Shown here piece by piece: positions 1 to 9,094 of a stretch of 32,316 nt of DNA. The stretch comes from an uncultured Myxococcales bacterium (GTDB lineage: Bacteria > Myxococcota > Myxococcia > Myxococcales > Myxococcaceae): positions 1 through 32,316 of the forward strand of contig CAIWFK010000404.1 of NCBI GenBank assembly GCA_903911905.1. Direction: 5' to 3'. Every line of letters starts with the position of its first letter. Position 1 is the first letter of the stretch. The notes under the pieces were generated by a model. The model did not search any database, was not told the DNA's origin, and saw nothing but the letters and a program-made list of their open reading frames with translations. The position numbers were made by a program, and so were the translations under genes.

Positions 1-1474
<1,474 letters not shown>

Positions 1475-1541
1475 GCGTCCTTCTCTCGGAAGCGCGAGGC
1501 TTTTTCCAGCAAATGCGGCAGGAATGTCGACGTTGGCCGAC

Positions 1542-1569
1542 AACCTAAGCCCGCGACGTCACAAGACAA
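1542..1569 (-). promoter_or_regulatory. Weak candidate promoter for secA
   Basis: Reading toward secA, TTGTCT (1564-1569) is followed after 16 nt by TAGGTT (1542-1547), about 70 nt before the start codon. It is a partial match to a housekeeping -35/-10 pair. The -10 is poor, and the -35 overlaps the T-rich tail of the candidate terminator just upstream. This is sequence resemblance only. Confidence 0.2.
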
Positions 1570-1588
1570 GGGCCCCGACCGAACGGGG
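1561..1588 (-). terminator. Candidate intrinsic terminator of the ECF operon
   Basis: On the minus strand, about 40 nt after the stop of the 362-aa secreted protein, CCCCG and CGGGG (1584-1588 and 1573-1577) can form a 5-bp stem around TTCGGT. CCCTTGTCTTGT follows, which is fairly T-rich for this genome. It is well placed to separate the sigma-factor operon from secA. The stem is short and the T run is interrupted, so support is moderate. Confidence 0.35.
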
Positions 1589-1629
1589 GATCGACGCGGG
1601 AACCTCGCCCGGTGCCGGTTTGTCGCCCC

Positions 1630-2718
1630 TCAGCGAATCTGCCAGCCCAGGTTCTGCTGCCCGTGCACCACCTGCGGCGGAGGGTCGCGCGGCGCGGCCC
1701 GACCAGACCGGGTGTTGGCGGCAAAGCGCGCCGGCGCGAAGCCGCTCGAGAGGAACTGCGCCACCAGGTCGATTCGAAGCTCGTTGGTCACCGGCGCGGT
1801 GAAGGCCTCGCCACACACGCGCATGGTGTCGGCCAGGTCGAACTCGTTCTCGCGGTAGTACCGGCAGCCGGGCGCGGCGTGCGGCTCGTCGTAGGCCTTC
1901 AGGTGCCGCTCCAGGCCACCCCAGACCATGTCGACCTGGCGCGCGCTGGCCACGATGCGCGCCGGCTTCGAGCCCGCCGCGGTGCCCCACGTGCCCTCGA
2001 TGGTCGCCACGCCCTGCTCGCGGCTGACGGTGAACGAGCCCACGTCATGGGTCCCCTTCACCTCGACCCGGCCGTCGAGCACCTGCGCCGTGAATCGAAA
2101 CGACTGGCCCTTCGTGAGCGGCACCGCGTCCAGCACGCCGTACCCGCTCCCGAGCGAGCCCGGCCGGTCCTGCGAGACCGACACCCTGGGGTGCATGACG
2201 TCGGTCGTCGCGACCGACTGGTCGACCACCTCGAAGGCGATGTCGCTGAGCTCGACCTGCCCTTCGCCTTCCACCACCACGCCCAGCGCCAGGAACTCGG
2301 CCTCGTCGGGCACGTCGAGCACCACCGCGTTGCGCGCACAGGGCGTGCTGCCCAACAGCGGTCGGGTCTGCATGTTGTCGAAGGCCAGGGTCTTCTTGTC
2401 GGCGCCGTCGACCCGCATCCACAGCCCGGCGCTCTGGCGCACGTCGGTGCTGCTGGTGACGCCCGAGAAGCGCACCCGCTGGCCGCGGTACCGGTCGGCG
2501 CGGAAGAGCTGCATCACCGAGCCATGCTTGCCCGTCAGGTCGGTCGAGATCGAGTGCAGCCGCAGCGAGCGCGCGTTGCACGCGCCCTCACCGACGTTCG
2601 ACTCGTAGGCCCCGGGGTGCGCGCCGGCGAAGAACCACCCCTGCGGCACGCTGGCGGGCTCGGCGGCGAACGAGGCCCACGACGACAGGCACGCGGCGGC
2701 GATGACGACTCGGGTCAT
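1630..2718 (-). CDS. Secreted protein of unknown function, third gene of ECF operon
   Basis: A 362-aa protein with a signal peptide (MTRVVIAAACLSSWASFAAE), so probably periplasmic or secreted. Residues of about 20-180 look like a beta-rich, galactose-binding-type module: RVRFSG, GLWMRVDG, LAFDNMQTRPL, VVLDVP and VELSDIAFEVV. I recall similar segments attached to regulators and hydrolases, but no catalytic site is evident. The second half repeats beta-strand-like sequence and ends with a Pro/Arg-rich tail. The ATG at 2718 is preceded by CAGGAG at good spacing, which supports it over the longer upstream frame. It begins 26 nt after the anti-sigma gene and is probably cotranscribed with it, so it could be a target or accessory of that sigma system. 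Function unknown. Confidence 0.8.
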   Translation of the reverse strand: MTRVVIAAACLSSWASFAAEPASVPQGWFFAGAHPGAYESNVGEGACNARSLRLHSISTDLTGKHGSVMQLFRADRYRGQRVRFSGVTSSTDVRQSAGLWMRVDGADKKTLAFDNMQTRPLLGSTPCARNAVVLDVPDEAEFLALGVVVEGEGQVELSDIAFEVVDQSVATTDVMHPRVSVSQDRPGSLGSGYGVLDAVPLTKGQSFRFTAQVLDGRVEVKGTHDVGSFTVSREQGVATIEGTWGTAAGSKPARIVASARQVDMVWGGLERHLKAYDEPHAAPGCRYYRENEFDLADTMRVCGEAFTAPVTNELRIDLVAQFLSSGFAPARFAANTRSGRAAPRDPPPQVVHGQQNLGWQIR

Positions 2719-2744
2719 GACGGCTCCTGAGGCGGTGGACACGT

Positions 2745-3134
2745 TCACAGCCCCACCGGAGCCAGCGCCGCCAACGACTCGAGCGGCACCTGGTGCTCGT
2801 GCTCGTAGCGGGGCGCCGCGCCGCCCGGCCCATCGAGCTCGGCCGACGCGCGCGCGGCGAAGAAGACGGCCAACGACGCGGCGAGCGCCAACGGCACCAG
2901 CACCAGCGTCAGCCGTGGCGAGCGTCGCAGCGGTGCGAAGCCTGGCAGGTGGGGCCCCGGCGCCGGGAGTGCCTCGAGCGCCGCGGCCAACAGCACCTCG
3001 GCCCGCGCTTCTTCGGCCAGCAGCGCTTCGCACCCCGAGCACGAGCGCGCGTGCGCTTCGAGCGAGGTCGCACGGCCTTCGTCGAGCAGCCCGGCGGCCC
3101 AGCGCGCGGCGTCTTCGTGGGTCAGGTGGTTCAT
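2745..3134 (-). CDS. Zinc-finger anti-sigma factor (ZAS/zf-HC2 type)
   Basis: A 129-aa membrane protein predicted to hold the adjacent ECF sigma factor inactive. The N-terminal cytoplasmic domain carries the HxxxCxxC signature of zinc-associated anti-sigma factors (H28, C32, C35 in HARSCSGC). One transmembrane helix covers about residues 75-94, leaving a roughly 35-residue exported tail. The ATG at 3132-3134 overlaps the sigma-factor stop (ATGA), so translation of the two is probably coupled, as is usual for such pairs. The short extracytoplasmic tail leaves little room for a sensor domain, so another protein may supply the signal. Confidence 0.88.
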   Translation of the reverse strand: MNHLTHEDAARWAAGLLDEGRATSLEAHARSCSGCEALLAEEARAEVLLAAALEALPAPGPHLPGFAPLRRSPRLTLVLVPLALAASLAVFFAARASAELDGPGGAAPRYEHEHQVPLESLAALAPVGL

Positions 3135-3673
3135 GACTCGTCCTCCCGCAGCTCGGCGCGCAGCACCGTGCGCACCTCGAAGACGATCTGCCGCACCCGC
3201 TGCACCGACAGGCCCACCAACGCCGCCACGTCGGCGTGCGGCAGTTGCTCGTGCTGTGCCAGGCGGAAGACCCGCTGCGCCTGCGCCGACAGCCGGCTCA
3301 ACGCCTGCTCGACGCGGCTCAACTGCTGGCGGGAAATGACCGCCGCCTCGAAGTCGACCGAAGCCTCTTCACCCGCCGCATGCTGGCGCACCCGACCCGC
3401 CCGTCGCTCGTCGCGACCCAGGAAGCGCACCTGCGTCACCGCGAGCCCCGGCAGCTCGAGCCGGTCGAGCCCGCCGCGCTGCTGCTGCTGCCACAGCCGA
3501 CTCCAGGTTTCCTGGCACAGCTCTTCGGCCGTCGACAGCGAGTGCCCGTCGGCCAACAACGCCACCATCACCCGGCGGCGGTGCTGCGCGACCAGCTCGT
3601 CCCACGCGGCGCGCTCCCCGTTCAAGGCCCGGGCCTCGACCGTCAGCAGCGCGGTGTTCATGGTGGCGCTCAT
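3131..3673 (-). CDS. ECF-family RNA polymerase sigma factor
   Basis: A 180-aa sigma-70 family protein. Region 2 lies at about residues 20-65 (AWDELVAQHRRRVM, AEELCQETWSRLW). Region 4, a helix-turn-helix, lies at about 122-175 (ALSRLSAQAQRVFRLA, ADVAALVGLSVQRVRQIV). Length and the absence of region 3 fit the ECF class. The start at 3673 is chosen because AGGAGG lies 4 nt upstream; a longer frame reaching 3706 has no such site. It overlaps the anti-sigma gene by 4 nt, and the secreted 362-aa gene follows. The upstream region has an ECF-like promoter candidate, consistent with autoregulation. The ECF subgroup was not assigned. Confidence 0.92.
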   Translation of the reverse strand: MSATMNTALLTVEARALNGERAAWDELVAQHRRRVMVALLADGHSLSTAEELCQETWSRLWQQQQRGGLDRLELPGLAVTQVRFLGRDERRAGRVRQHAAGEEASVDFEAAVISRQQLSRVEQALSRLSAQAQRVFRLAQHEQLPHADVAALVGLSVQRVRQIVFEVRTVLRAELREDES

Positions 3674-3730
3674 TCGTCCTCCTGAACGCGTCACCCGAAG
3701 GCGCATATCGGGCTGCTCGCGGTCGGGGCT

Positions 3731-3757
3731 TTGACGCGGTGGGCGAGACGAAATTCA
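3731..3757 (-). promoter_or_regulatory. Candidate ECF-type autoregulated promoter
   Basis: Reading toward the sigma gene, TGAATT (3752-3757) is followed after 15 nt by CGTCAA (3731-3736), about 58 nt before the start codon. ECF promoters often pair a TGAAC-like -35 with a CGTC-like -10 at similar spacing. The -35 has T where most ECF promoters have C, so this is only a candidate. Confidence 0.3.
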
Positions 3758-3780
3758 GGGACTTGCTCGCTGCAGGGAAA

Positions 3781-3797
3781 CGAGGCGATTCGCCTCG
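3781..3797. promoter_or_regulatory. Perfect 17-bp palindrome, possible operator
   Basis: CGAGGCGATTCGCCTCG has two 8-bp arms that are exact reverse complements around one central T. It lies between the divergent sigma-factor gene and AbrB-family gene, 24 nt beyond the candidate ECF -35 and about 80 nt before the AbrB-family start. A symmetrical site like this suits a dimeric repressor or activator. It could also fold as a 6-bp stem with a 5-nt loop in RNA. No regulator is assigned. Confidence 0.35.
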
Positions 3798-3878
3798 ATG
3801 GGGGGCGGCGGTTCGGGTTCGCACGCCCAGGCGAGGTGCTCGCGCCCGGCACGTTCGACGGGTAGACCACCGTTCCAG

Positions 3879-4898
3879 GTGAAGACGTGGTTCGCGCTCG
3901 CAGGGCTGTCGGCAGTCATCGTGGGCGCGATGTCGTTGCTGCACCTGCCCGCGGCGTGGTTGTTGGGGCCGCTGGTGGCCGGCGCGCTGGTGGCGACGCG
4001 CGGACATCACCTGAAGCTGCCCAAACCCTTCGCCGTGCTGGGCCAATCACTGCTCGGCACGTACCTCGCGACGAAGCTCTCACCCGAGGTGCTGGGCACC
4101 ATCGCCACTCGGTGGGCCGCGTTCCTCTTCGGAGGGCTGGGCGTGGTGGTCATCAGCGCGGCGCTCGGTTGGGCGCTCACACGCTGGCGGGTGCTGCCCG
4201 GTTCGACGGCGGTGTGGGGTACGGCTCCAGGAGCGGCGACGGCCATGGTCATCATGGCCGAGGCCTTCGGCGCTGACGCCCGCCTGGTGGCGCTGATGCA
4301 GTACCTGCGGGTGGCGACGGTGGTGCTGACCTCGGCGCTGGTAGCCAGAGTGCTGGGAGCCGTCGCCCCCGAGACGCCGCCCTTCGTACTCGAACCCACC
4401 GGCTTCGCGCTGGCGATGGGCGTCGGGCTGGCCGGGCTCGCGGTGGGGCTTCGCTTTCGCACCCTCCCCGCGGGCGCGCTCCTGGTGCCGATGACGCTGG
4501 GCGTGGCGCTGCCGCTGCTCGGTCACCCGCTCCAATTGCCCGCGCCGGTGGTCGCGTTGGCGGCGACGCTGCTGGGCTGGAACATCGGCCTGACCTTCAC
4601 CCGCGAGTCGCTGGTGCGCGCGGCCGCGTTGCTGCCGAAGATGCTCGTGTCCATCGTGGCCTTGATGGCGGCCTGCGCGCTGGTCGGGTTGGTGCTCGCG
4701 AAGGTCCTCGACCTCGACCTGATGACGGCGTGGCTCGCCACCAGCCCTGGAGGGATGGATTCGTTGGCCCTCATCGCCTCGGCCAGCAAGCAGGTCGACG
4801 TGCCCTTCGTCATCGCCATGCAGGCCTCGCGCTTCCTGGCGCTGGTGCTGGTCGGGCCGTGGCTGGCCCGCACGGTGGCGCGAATGGCGCAGCGCTGA
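3879..4898 (+). CDS. AbrB-family (AmoA-like) multi-pass membrane protein
   Basis: About 339 aa, almost entirely hydrophobic helices (roughly ten). The pattern is the duplicated AbrB/ammonia-monooxygenase-like family of inner-membrane proteins: LPAAWLLGPLVAGAL, LGQSLLGTYLA, GTAPGAATAMVIMAEAFGAD, MQYLRV and then ATSPGGMDSLALIASA. The two GxxPGxxxxM segments in each half are the family hallmark. Function is poorly known; some members affect regulation of cell-wall or amidase genes, and transport is suspected. GTG at 3879 is chosen because it begins the first helix. The frame is open to an ATG at 3798, but that extension is Gly/Arg/Ser-rich and unlike the family. No strong ribosome site is visible at either start. 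It diverges from the ECF operon and ends 6 bp before the convergent gene. Confidence 0.87.
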   Translation: MKTWFALAGLSAVIVGAMSLLHLPAAWLLGPLVAGALVATRGHHLKLPKPFAVLGQSLLGTYLATKLSPEVLGTIATRWAAFLFGGLGVVVISAALGWALTRWRVLPGSTAVWGTAPGAATAMVIMAEAFGADARLVALMQYLRVATVVLTSALVARVLGAVAPETPPFVLEPTGFALAMGVGLAGLAVGLRFRTLPAGALLVPMTLGVALPLLGHPLQLPAPVVALAATLLGWNIGLTFTRESLVRAAALLPKMLVSIVALMAACALVGLVLAKVLDLDLMTAWLATSPGGMDSLALIASASKQVDVPFVIAMQASRFLALVLVGPWLARTVARMAQR

Positions 4899-4904
4899 AC
4901 GCGC

Positions 4905-5648
4905 TCAGGACTCCGAGGCGACCTGCTCGACCGTCTTCGCGATCTCCACCAGGCTCTCTTCGACGAAGCGCCGCTCCTTGCGCTCGAAGCGCTTGCCCAC
5001 GAAGGACTCGGGCACCACCAACATGGTCGCGGTGTCGGGCAGCGCGACCATGCCCAGGCTGGTGCCGTACTCGTCCTTCGCCAGGCACCACTCGAAGCCG
5101 CAGCCCCGCAGCAGATCTCCGAAGCCGACCGCGAAACACGTCAGCATGGTGCCCAGTTCGTGTTCGTTCTCGGGCGGGTCGTCGATGAGCTGGGCTTCCC
5201 AGAAGTCGTCGAGTGCGCGGGCCGCGTCGGGCGCTGCGGGGTCGAACCCGAAGGCCAGTTGCAGCGACCGGCGGCGCTGGCGGAACCACGGCTCGTGCGA
5301 GGCCGAGAGCAGGCGCGTCTGCACCTCGTCGCCGTCGTCGAAGGGCTGGTGGGTGAAGGCCACGGTGGCCAGCAGGTGCTCGGCGGCCGAGGCCAGCCGG
5401 GGCGCGTGCGTGGCGATGATCAACCACTCGTGGAAGGTGGCGATGAAGGTCGTCTCGTCGTGGCGGCCGGCGCGCGAGCGCAAATCGGTCTGCGCCCCCA
5501 GCTCCATCGCCGACACGTGCAGCGCGCTGACTTCCACCGCGCCGTCGTCGGCCGTCGCCACCAGCGAACCCAGGAGCGAATACGCACACCTGAACGAGGC
5601 GGGCACCTCGAGGTCGAGCAGCAGGTCACCGATGGCGTAGCGCGGCAT
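4905..5648 (-). CDS. DUF3806-like protein of unknown function
   Basis: A 247-aa soluble protein without signal peptide or membrane segment. The C-terminal 100 residues (FWEAQLIDDPPENEHELGTM, GFGDLLRGCGFEWCLAKDEYGTSLGMVALP, VVPESFVGKRFERKE) resemble DUF3806, recognised by eye rather than by search. The N-terminal part (YAIGDLLLDLEVPASFRCAYSL) is a beta-rich region that I do not recognise. It lies 88 nt downstream of the broken GH1 gene on the same strand, so the two may share a transcript. Its leader holds two small stem-loops. The upstream AAGAACGA before the ATG is a weak ribosome site. Confidence 0.75.
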   Translation of the reverse strand: MPRYAIGDLLLDLEVPASFRCAYSLLGSLVATADDGAVEVSALHVSAMELGAQTDLRSRAGRHDETTFIATFHEWLIIATHAPRLASAAEHLLATVAFTHQPFDDGDEVQTRLLSASHEPWFRQRRRSLQLAFGFDPAAPDAARALDDFWEAQLIDDPPENEHELGTMLTCFAVGFGDLLRGCGFEWCLAKDEYGTSLGMVALPDTATMLVVPESFVGKRFERKERRFVEESLVEIAKTVEQVASES

Positions 5649-5657
5649 TCGTTCTTG

Positions 5658-5693
5658 GCCCCATCGTGGGGCGACTGGCCGTCATTTGCCAGC
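5658..5693 (-). promoter_or_regulatory. Two adjacent stem-loops in the leader of the DUF3806-like gene
   Basis: Reading on the minus strand, CTGGC..GCCAG (5675-5693, 8-nt loop) is followed by GCCCC..GGGGC (5658-5672, 5-nt loop), ending 9 nt before the ATG at 5648. No T tract follows, so an ordinary terminator is unlikely. They could affect translation of the gene or stabilise processed mRNA. Short stems of this kind also arise by chance in GC-rich DNA. Confidence 0.25.
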
Positions 5694-5736
5694 CACAACG
5701 CGCCTGGAAGCTCAGTGGCCCCTGGTTCGGCCAGCC

Positions 5737-7217
5737 TCACGGGTACCGTTCGAGCAGCGCGTCGCTCACGCCCCGGGCCTTGATGATGTCGGCGTACACC
5801 TTCACCCCCGAGCGCGCGGTGCGGGTCTTCTGCACGTCGCTGCCGACCTCGTAGAGCCCGAACTTCATCGCCATGCCGTGGTTCCATTCGTAGTTGTCGA
5901 CCAGCGACCAGAAGAAGAACCCGCGCACGTCGGCCCCGGCCTTCTTCGCCAGGTGCGTCTGCTGCACGTAACGCACGACCCACGAGGCGATCTTCTCGGG
6001 GTCGGCCGCGGCGTCGGTGCCGGTCTCGGTGAGGTACATGGGCAGCGCGTAGCGGTCGTGAATGAAGCTGGTCATCTCGACCAGGCCTGGCGCGTAGTCT
6101 TCCCCAATCGACAAGCTGGTGGGGTCGATGGGGTCAGCTTCGAGAAGGTGGGAAAGGTCGGGCTGCCGGTGCCGGCGATGCTGATGCGCGTGTAGTAGTT
6201 GACGCCCAGCCAGTCCATGCGACCGACCAGATCGCCGCGGGGCGTCGCGTCGTCAGGCACCCCGTCGAGGTCGGCGTCGACCAGCCCCTTCGCCACGCCG
6301 TCGAGGAAGGCGGTGTTGTACAGGTAGAACAGGTTCTGCGCCGCGCGCACGTCGAGCCGGTTGCTCGGGTCCTTCGGCGTCACCGGCGCCATCGCGTAGA
6401 CCAGGCCCACGCTGGCGGTCGGGTCGTTGGCCTTCACCGCGTCGTACATCGCCGCGTGCGCCTCGATGAGCGCGACGATGACCTGCTGCGCCTCGGTGAA
6501 CTTCAGCGAGAGCCCCGGCGGGTTGACCCGATCGGCGCTGGGCAGCAGGTAGCCGGGCAGCACCAGCGCGAAGGGTTCGTTCTCGGTGGCCCAGAGGTCG
6601 ACCTCGCTGGCGAACTCCTTCGCCACGAAGCCCGCGTAGCGCGCGGCCTCGGTCACCGCGCGGGTGCGATCGAGCCACCCACGCTTCGTACACGTCGACA
6701 GGTCTTTGTGGCAGGCCACGCCGTCGTGCAGCCACAGGGGCAGCGTGTAGTGGTTGAGCGTGACCAGCGGGGTCATGCCGTGGGCTTTGAGGGCCGCGAA
6801 CTGCGCGTGGTAGTACGCCAGCGCGTCGGGGTTGGCTGCGGCCTTCAGCGCATCGCCAGTCAGCCCATCGGTGGCGGTGGGGAAGACGCGACTCCATTCG
6901 ATGGACAGGCGCAGGGCGTTGAGCCCCAGGTCGGCCTTCGCGCGGTCCAGGTCTTGCGGGTAGAGCTCGGCGAAGCCCGGCCCGTGCGAGAGCGGCTCGA
7001 AGGTGATGTCCTTGGCCAGGTCCTGCAGTTGGTCGCCGCTGGTGACCCACTGGTACCAATCGGAGTTTTGGTCTTCGCACTTCTCGGCGCTCAGCGTGGG
7101 GCACCCCGGGTCGACCTGGAACCCCGCGACCGAGGCGCCGAAGAGGAAGCCCGGCTCGAACGCAGGGGGAGCACACGCCGTGAGGCTGACCAGCGACCAG
7201 CACCAGAGAGTTCGCAT
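5737..7217 (-). pseudogene. GH1 beta-glycosidase lipoprotein, interrupted by a 1-nt frameshift
   Basis: A glycoside hydrolase family 1 (beta-glucosidase type) enzyme split into two frames. The 5' part starts at ATG 7217 with a lipoprotein signal ending in lipobox LTAC (C15). It carries the GH1 acid/base glutamate in TENEP (E214) and reaches about residue 363 before the frame goes wrong. The 3' part (5737 to about 6130) holds the nucleophile motif LTETG and the conserved FFFWSLVDNYEWNHG and KFGLYEV segments. Adding one C to the CCCC run (GGGG on the plus strand, 6130-6133) restores LTPIDPTSLSIGED and a protein of about 490 aa, normal for GH1. Both catalytic residues survive, so this could be a sequencing error or a very recent mutation. 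GH1 enzymes are usually cytoplasmic; the lipoprotein signal implies action on glycosides outside the inner membrane. Confidence 0.88.
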
Positions 7218-7459
7218 CGACTGGCGAGCCTACCGGGGAATGGCTCGCGCGCAGAGCAGACAGCGTGAGACATTTTCCGTCACCAACGTTCGCAGGCGCG
7301 AGGGGCTACTGGAGGCTCGGCGGTGGTACGACTTGACCTTCGCGCACCGCCCACGGCGCGCGAGCCAGCAGATCAGGGACAGAACACCCCGCGGGTGCGC
7401 CTCGACCCCGGGGACTCACCGATGAAGCGCCCAGATGGCGAAGTGTTACCGTTGAGCGA

Positions 7460-9091
7460 GTGACTTCGTTGCTCCACCGGCTCGCACCGCCGCCGACCAC
7501 CGCGTCCCCTGCGGACCGAGCGAGTCGTGCGCGCTTCGTCGCGCAGCTGCTCGGCCTGGCCAGCGTTTCCTGGGCGCTGGGAGCGCTGGCCCTGGTGCGG
7601 GGGAGCACGGTGGCCGCCGAGGTCTCATTCATCGCCGGCGCGTGGCCGCTCTCGTTGCTGGTGGCGCTGCGCCTGGGGCTGCCCCGGGTGTGGGCCGCGC
7701 TGCTCTCGATTGCCCCGGCCTCGCTGGTGGTCGCGGCGCGCTTCTCGGTCGGCGACGCGCTCGACCTGCTGGCGGCGACCTGGCTGTTGGCCCCGCTGGT
7801 GGGGCTGGTCACCTCGACCGACCTGCCACGATCCCTCTCGACGCTGGCCGAAGCGCTCTTGCCGACCCGGGGTGAAGCCGGTTCGCTCGAGCGGCTGCGG
7901 TCGCGGGTGATGGTGGTGACCCTGGTCTTGAGCGCCTTCGCCGCGCTCACCACCGCGCCGGCCTATTGGATGATGGGGCTGCCGGTGTCGGCCGCGATGG
8001 TGTTCGGCTTCGGGCTCTTCGTGCTGGGGCTGACCTGGGGGTACCGGCGCGGGTGGTCGGCGCGCGCGACGTGGCTCACGCTGCTGATCACCACCGTGGC
8101 GATGCTGGTCGCCAACCTCAGCGTCGAGCAACCGCTCGACTACTCGAACCTGCTGTGGGTGCTGGTGTTGCCGGTGTCGGGCTTTCTGCTGGTGGGCGAG
8201 CGCGAGGGAGCGCTGGGCGCCGTCTGCGCGGTGGTGCTCGCCCTGGGGATCCCGCCGCTCCATGGCTGGCTCGACCTGCACGTGCAGCCCACGGTCAGCC
8301 CGCGGGTGCTCGAGGTGCGGGTGGTGGCGCTGGTGCTGGGCATCTCGCTCTTCACCGCGGCCAGCGAGCGGCTGCGGGTCACCGCCTTCGCCGAGTCCGA
8401 GCAGGCGCGCCGGGCCCGCGGCCTGTTCCTGGCCAACATCAGCCACGAGCTGCGCACGCCGATGAACGGCGTGCTGGGGCTCACCACCTTGTTGCTCGAC
8501 AGCACGCCCACCGACGAGCAGCGCGAGCACCTCGAGCTCATCTCGCGCAGCGGTCAGTCGCTGCTGACCGTCATCAACGACGTGCTCAGCCTGACCAGCC
8601 TCGAGAGCGGCGCGCTCACGCTCGAGCCGACCCTGCTGCGGCCGTCCGACGTGGTGGGAGACGTGGTGGCGTTGCTCTCGACGGTCGCCAGCGGCAAGAA
8701 CCTGCAGCTGCAGGTCGAGGGCGAGGGGCCTCTGGAGGTGCGGCTCGACGCCACCCGGCTGCGGCAAATCGTCAGCAACCTGGTGGGCAACGCCCTCAAG
8801 TTCACCGACGCAGGTGGCGTGGTGGTGCGACTCGAACCCGCACTCGAGGGCCGCTTCGCGCTGCAGGTCGAAGACACTGGCCCGGGCATTCCCGAGGCGG
8901 CGCGCGCACAGCTCTTCACGCCCTTCCACCAGGTCGACCCCTCGAGCACCCGGCGACATGGCGGCACGGGCCTGGGCTTGTCCATCTCGAGGCAGCTGGC
9001 GCGCAGCATGGGCGGTGAGCTCAGCTACGCACCGCGGGCGCAAGGGGGCAGCGTGTTTCGGGTGGTGCTGCCGACCAGCGTCGAGCCGTGA
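7460..9091 (+). CDS. Membrane-bound sensor histidine kinase
   Basis: A 543-aa kinase. The first 300 residues form about eight hydrophobic helices with no large periplasmic sensor domain, suggesting sensing within or near the membrane. The HisKA H-box (NISHELRTPMNG) has the phospho-accepting H329. The HATPase has the N-box (SNLVGNALKF, about 440-448), G1 (EDTGPGIPE) and G2 (GGTGLGLSI). All ATP-binding motifs look intact, so it should be active. There is no receiver domain and no response regulator gene beside it, so its partner is elsewhere. It starts at GTG 7460; the 242 bp upstream show no other gene. It ends 3 bp before the convergent lipoprotein gene. Confidence 0.93.
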   Translation: MTSLLHRLAPPPTTASPADRASRARFVAQLLGLASVSWALGALALVRGSTVAAEVSFIAGAWPLSLLVALRLGLPRVWAALLSIAPASLVVAARFSVGDALDLLAATWLLAPLVGLVTSTDLPRSLSTLAEALLPTRGEAGSLERLRSRVMVVTLVLSAFAALTTAPAYWMMGLPVSAAMVFGFGLFVLGLTWGYRRGWSARATWLTLLITTVAMLVANLSVEQPLDYSNLLWVLVLPVSGFLLVGEREGALGAVCAVVLALGIPPLHGWLDLHVQPTVSPRVLEVRVVALVLGISLFTAASERLRVTAFAESEQARRARGLFLANISHELRTPMNGVLGLTTLLLDSTPTDEQREHLELISRSGQSLLTVINDVLSLTSLESGALTLEPTLLRPSDVVGDVVALLSTVASGKNLQLQVEGEGPLEVRLDATRLRQIVSNLVGNALKFTDAGGVVVRLEPALEGRFALQVEDTGPGIPEAARAQLFTPFHQVDPSSTRRHGGTGLGLSISRQLARSMGGELSYAPRAQGGSVFRVVLPTSVEP

Positions 9092-9094
9092 CCC

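Noticed and set aside
3798-3878. ATG at 3798 as start of the AbrB-family protein
   Set aside because: The added 27 residues are Gly/Ser/Arg-rich and unlike the family, and the ATG abuts the palindrome with no ribosome site.
7218-7459. Possible small gene or RNA before the histidine kinase
   Set aside because: The 242 bp show only Arg-rich frames, no ribosome site, no clear stem-loop with T tract and no tRNA-like fold.
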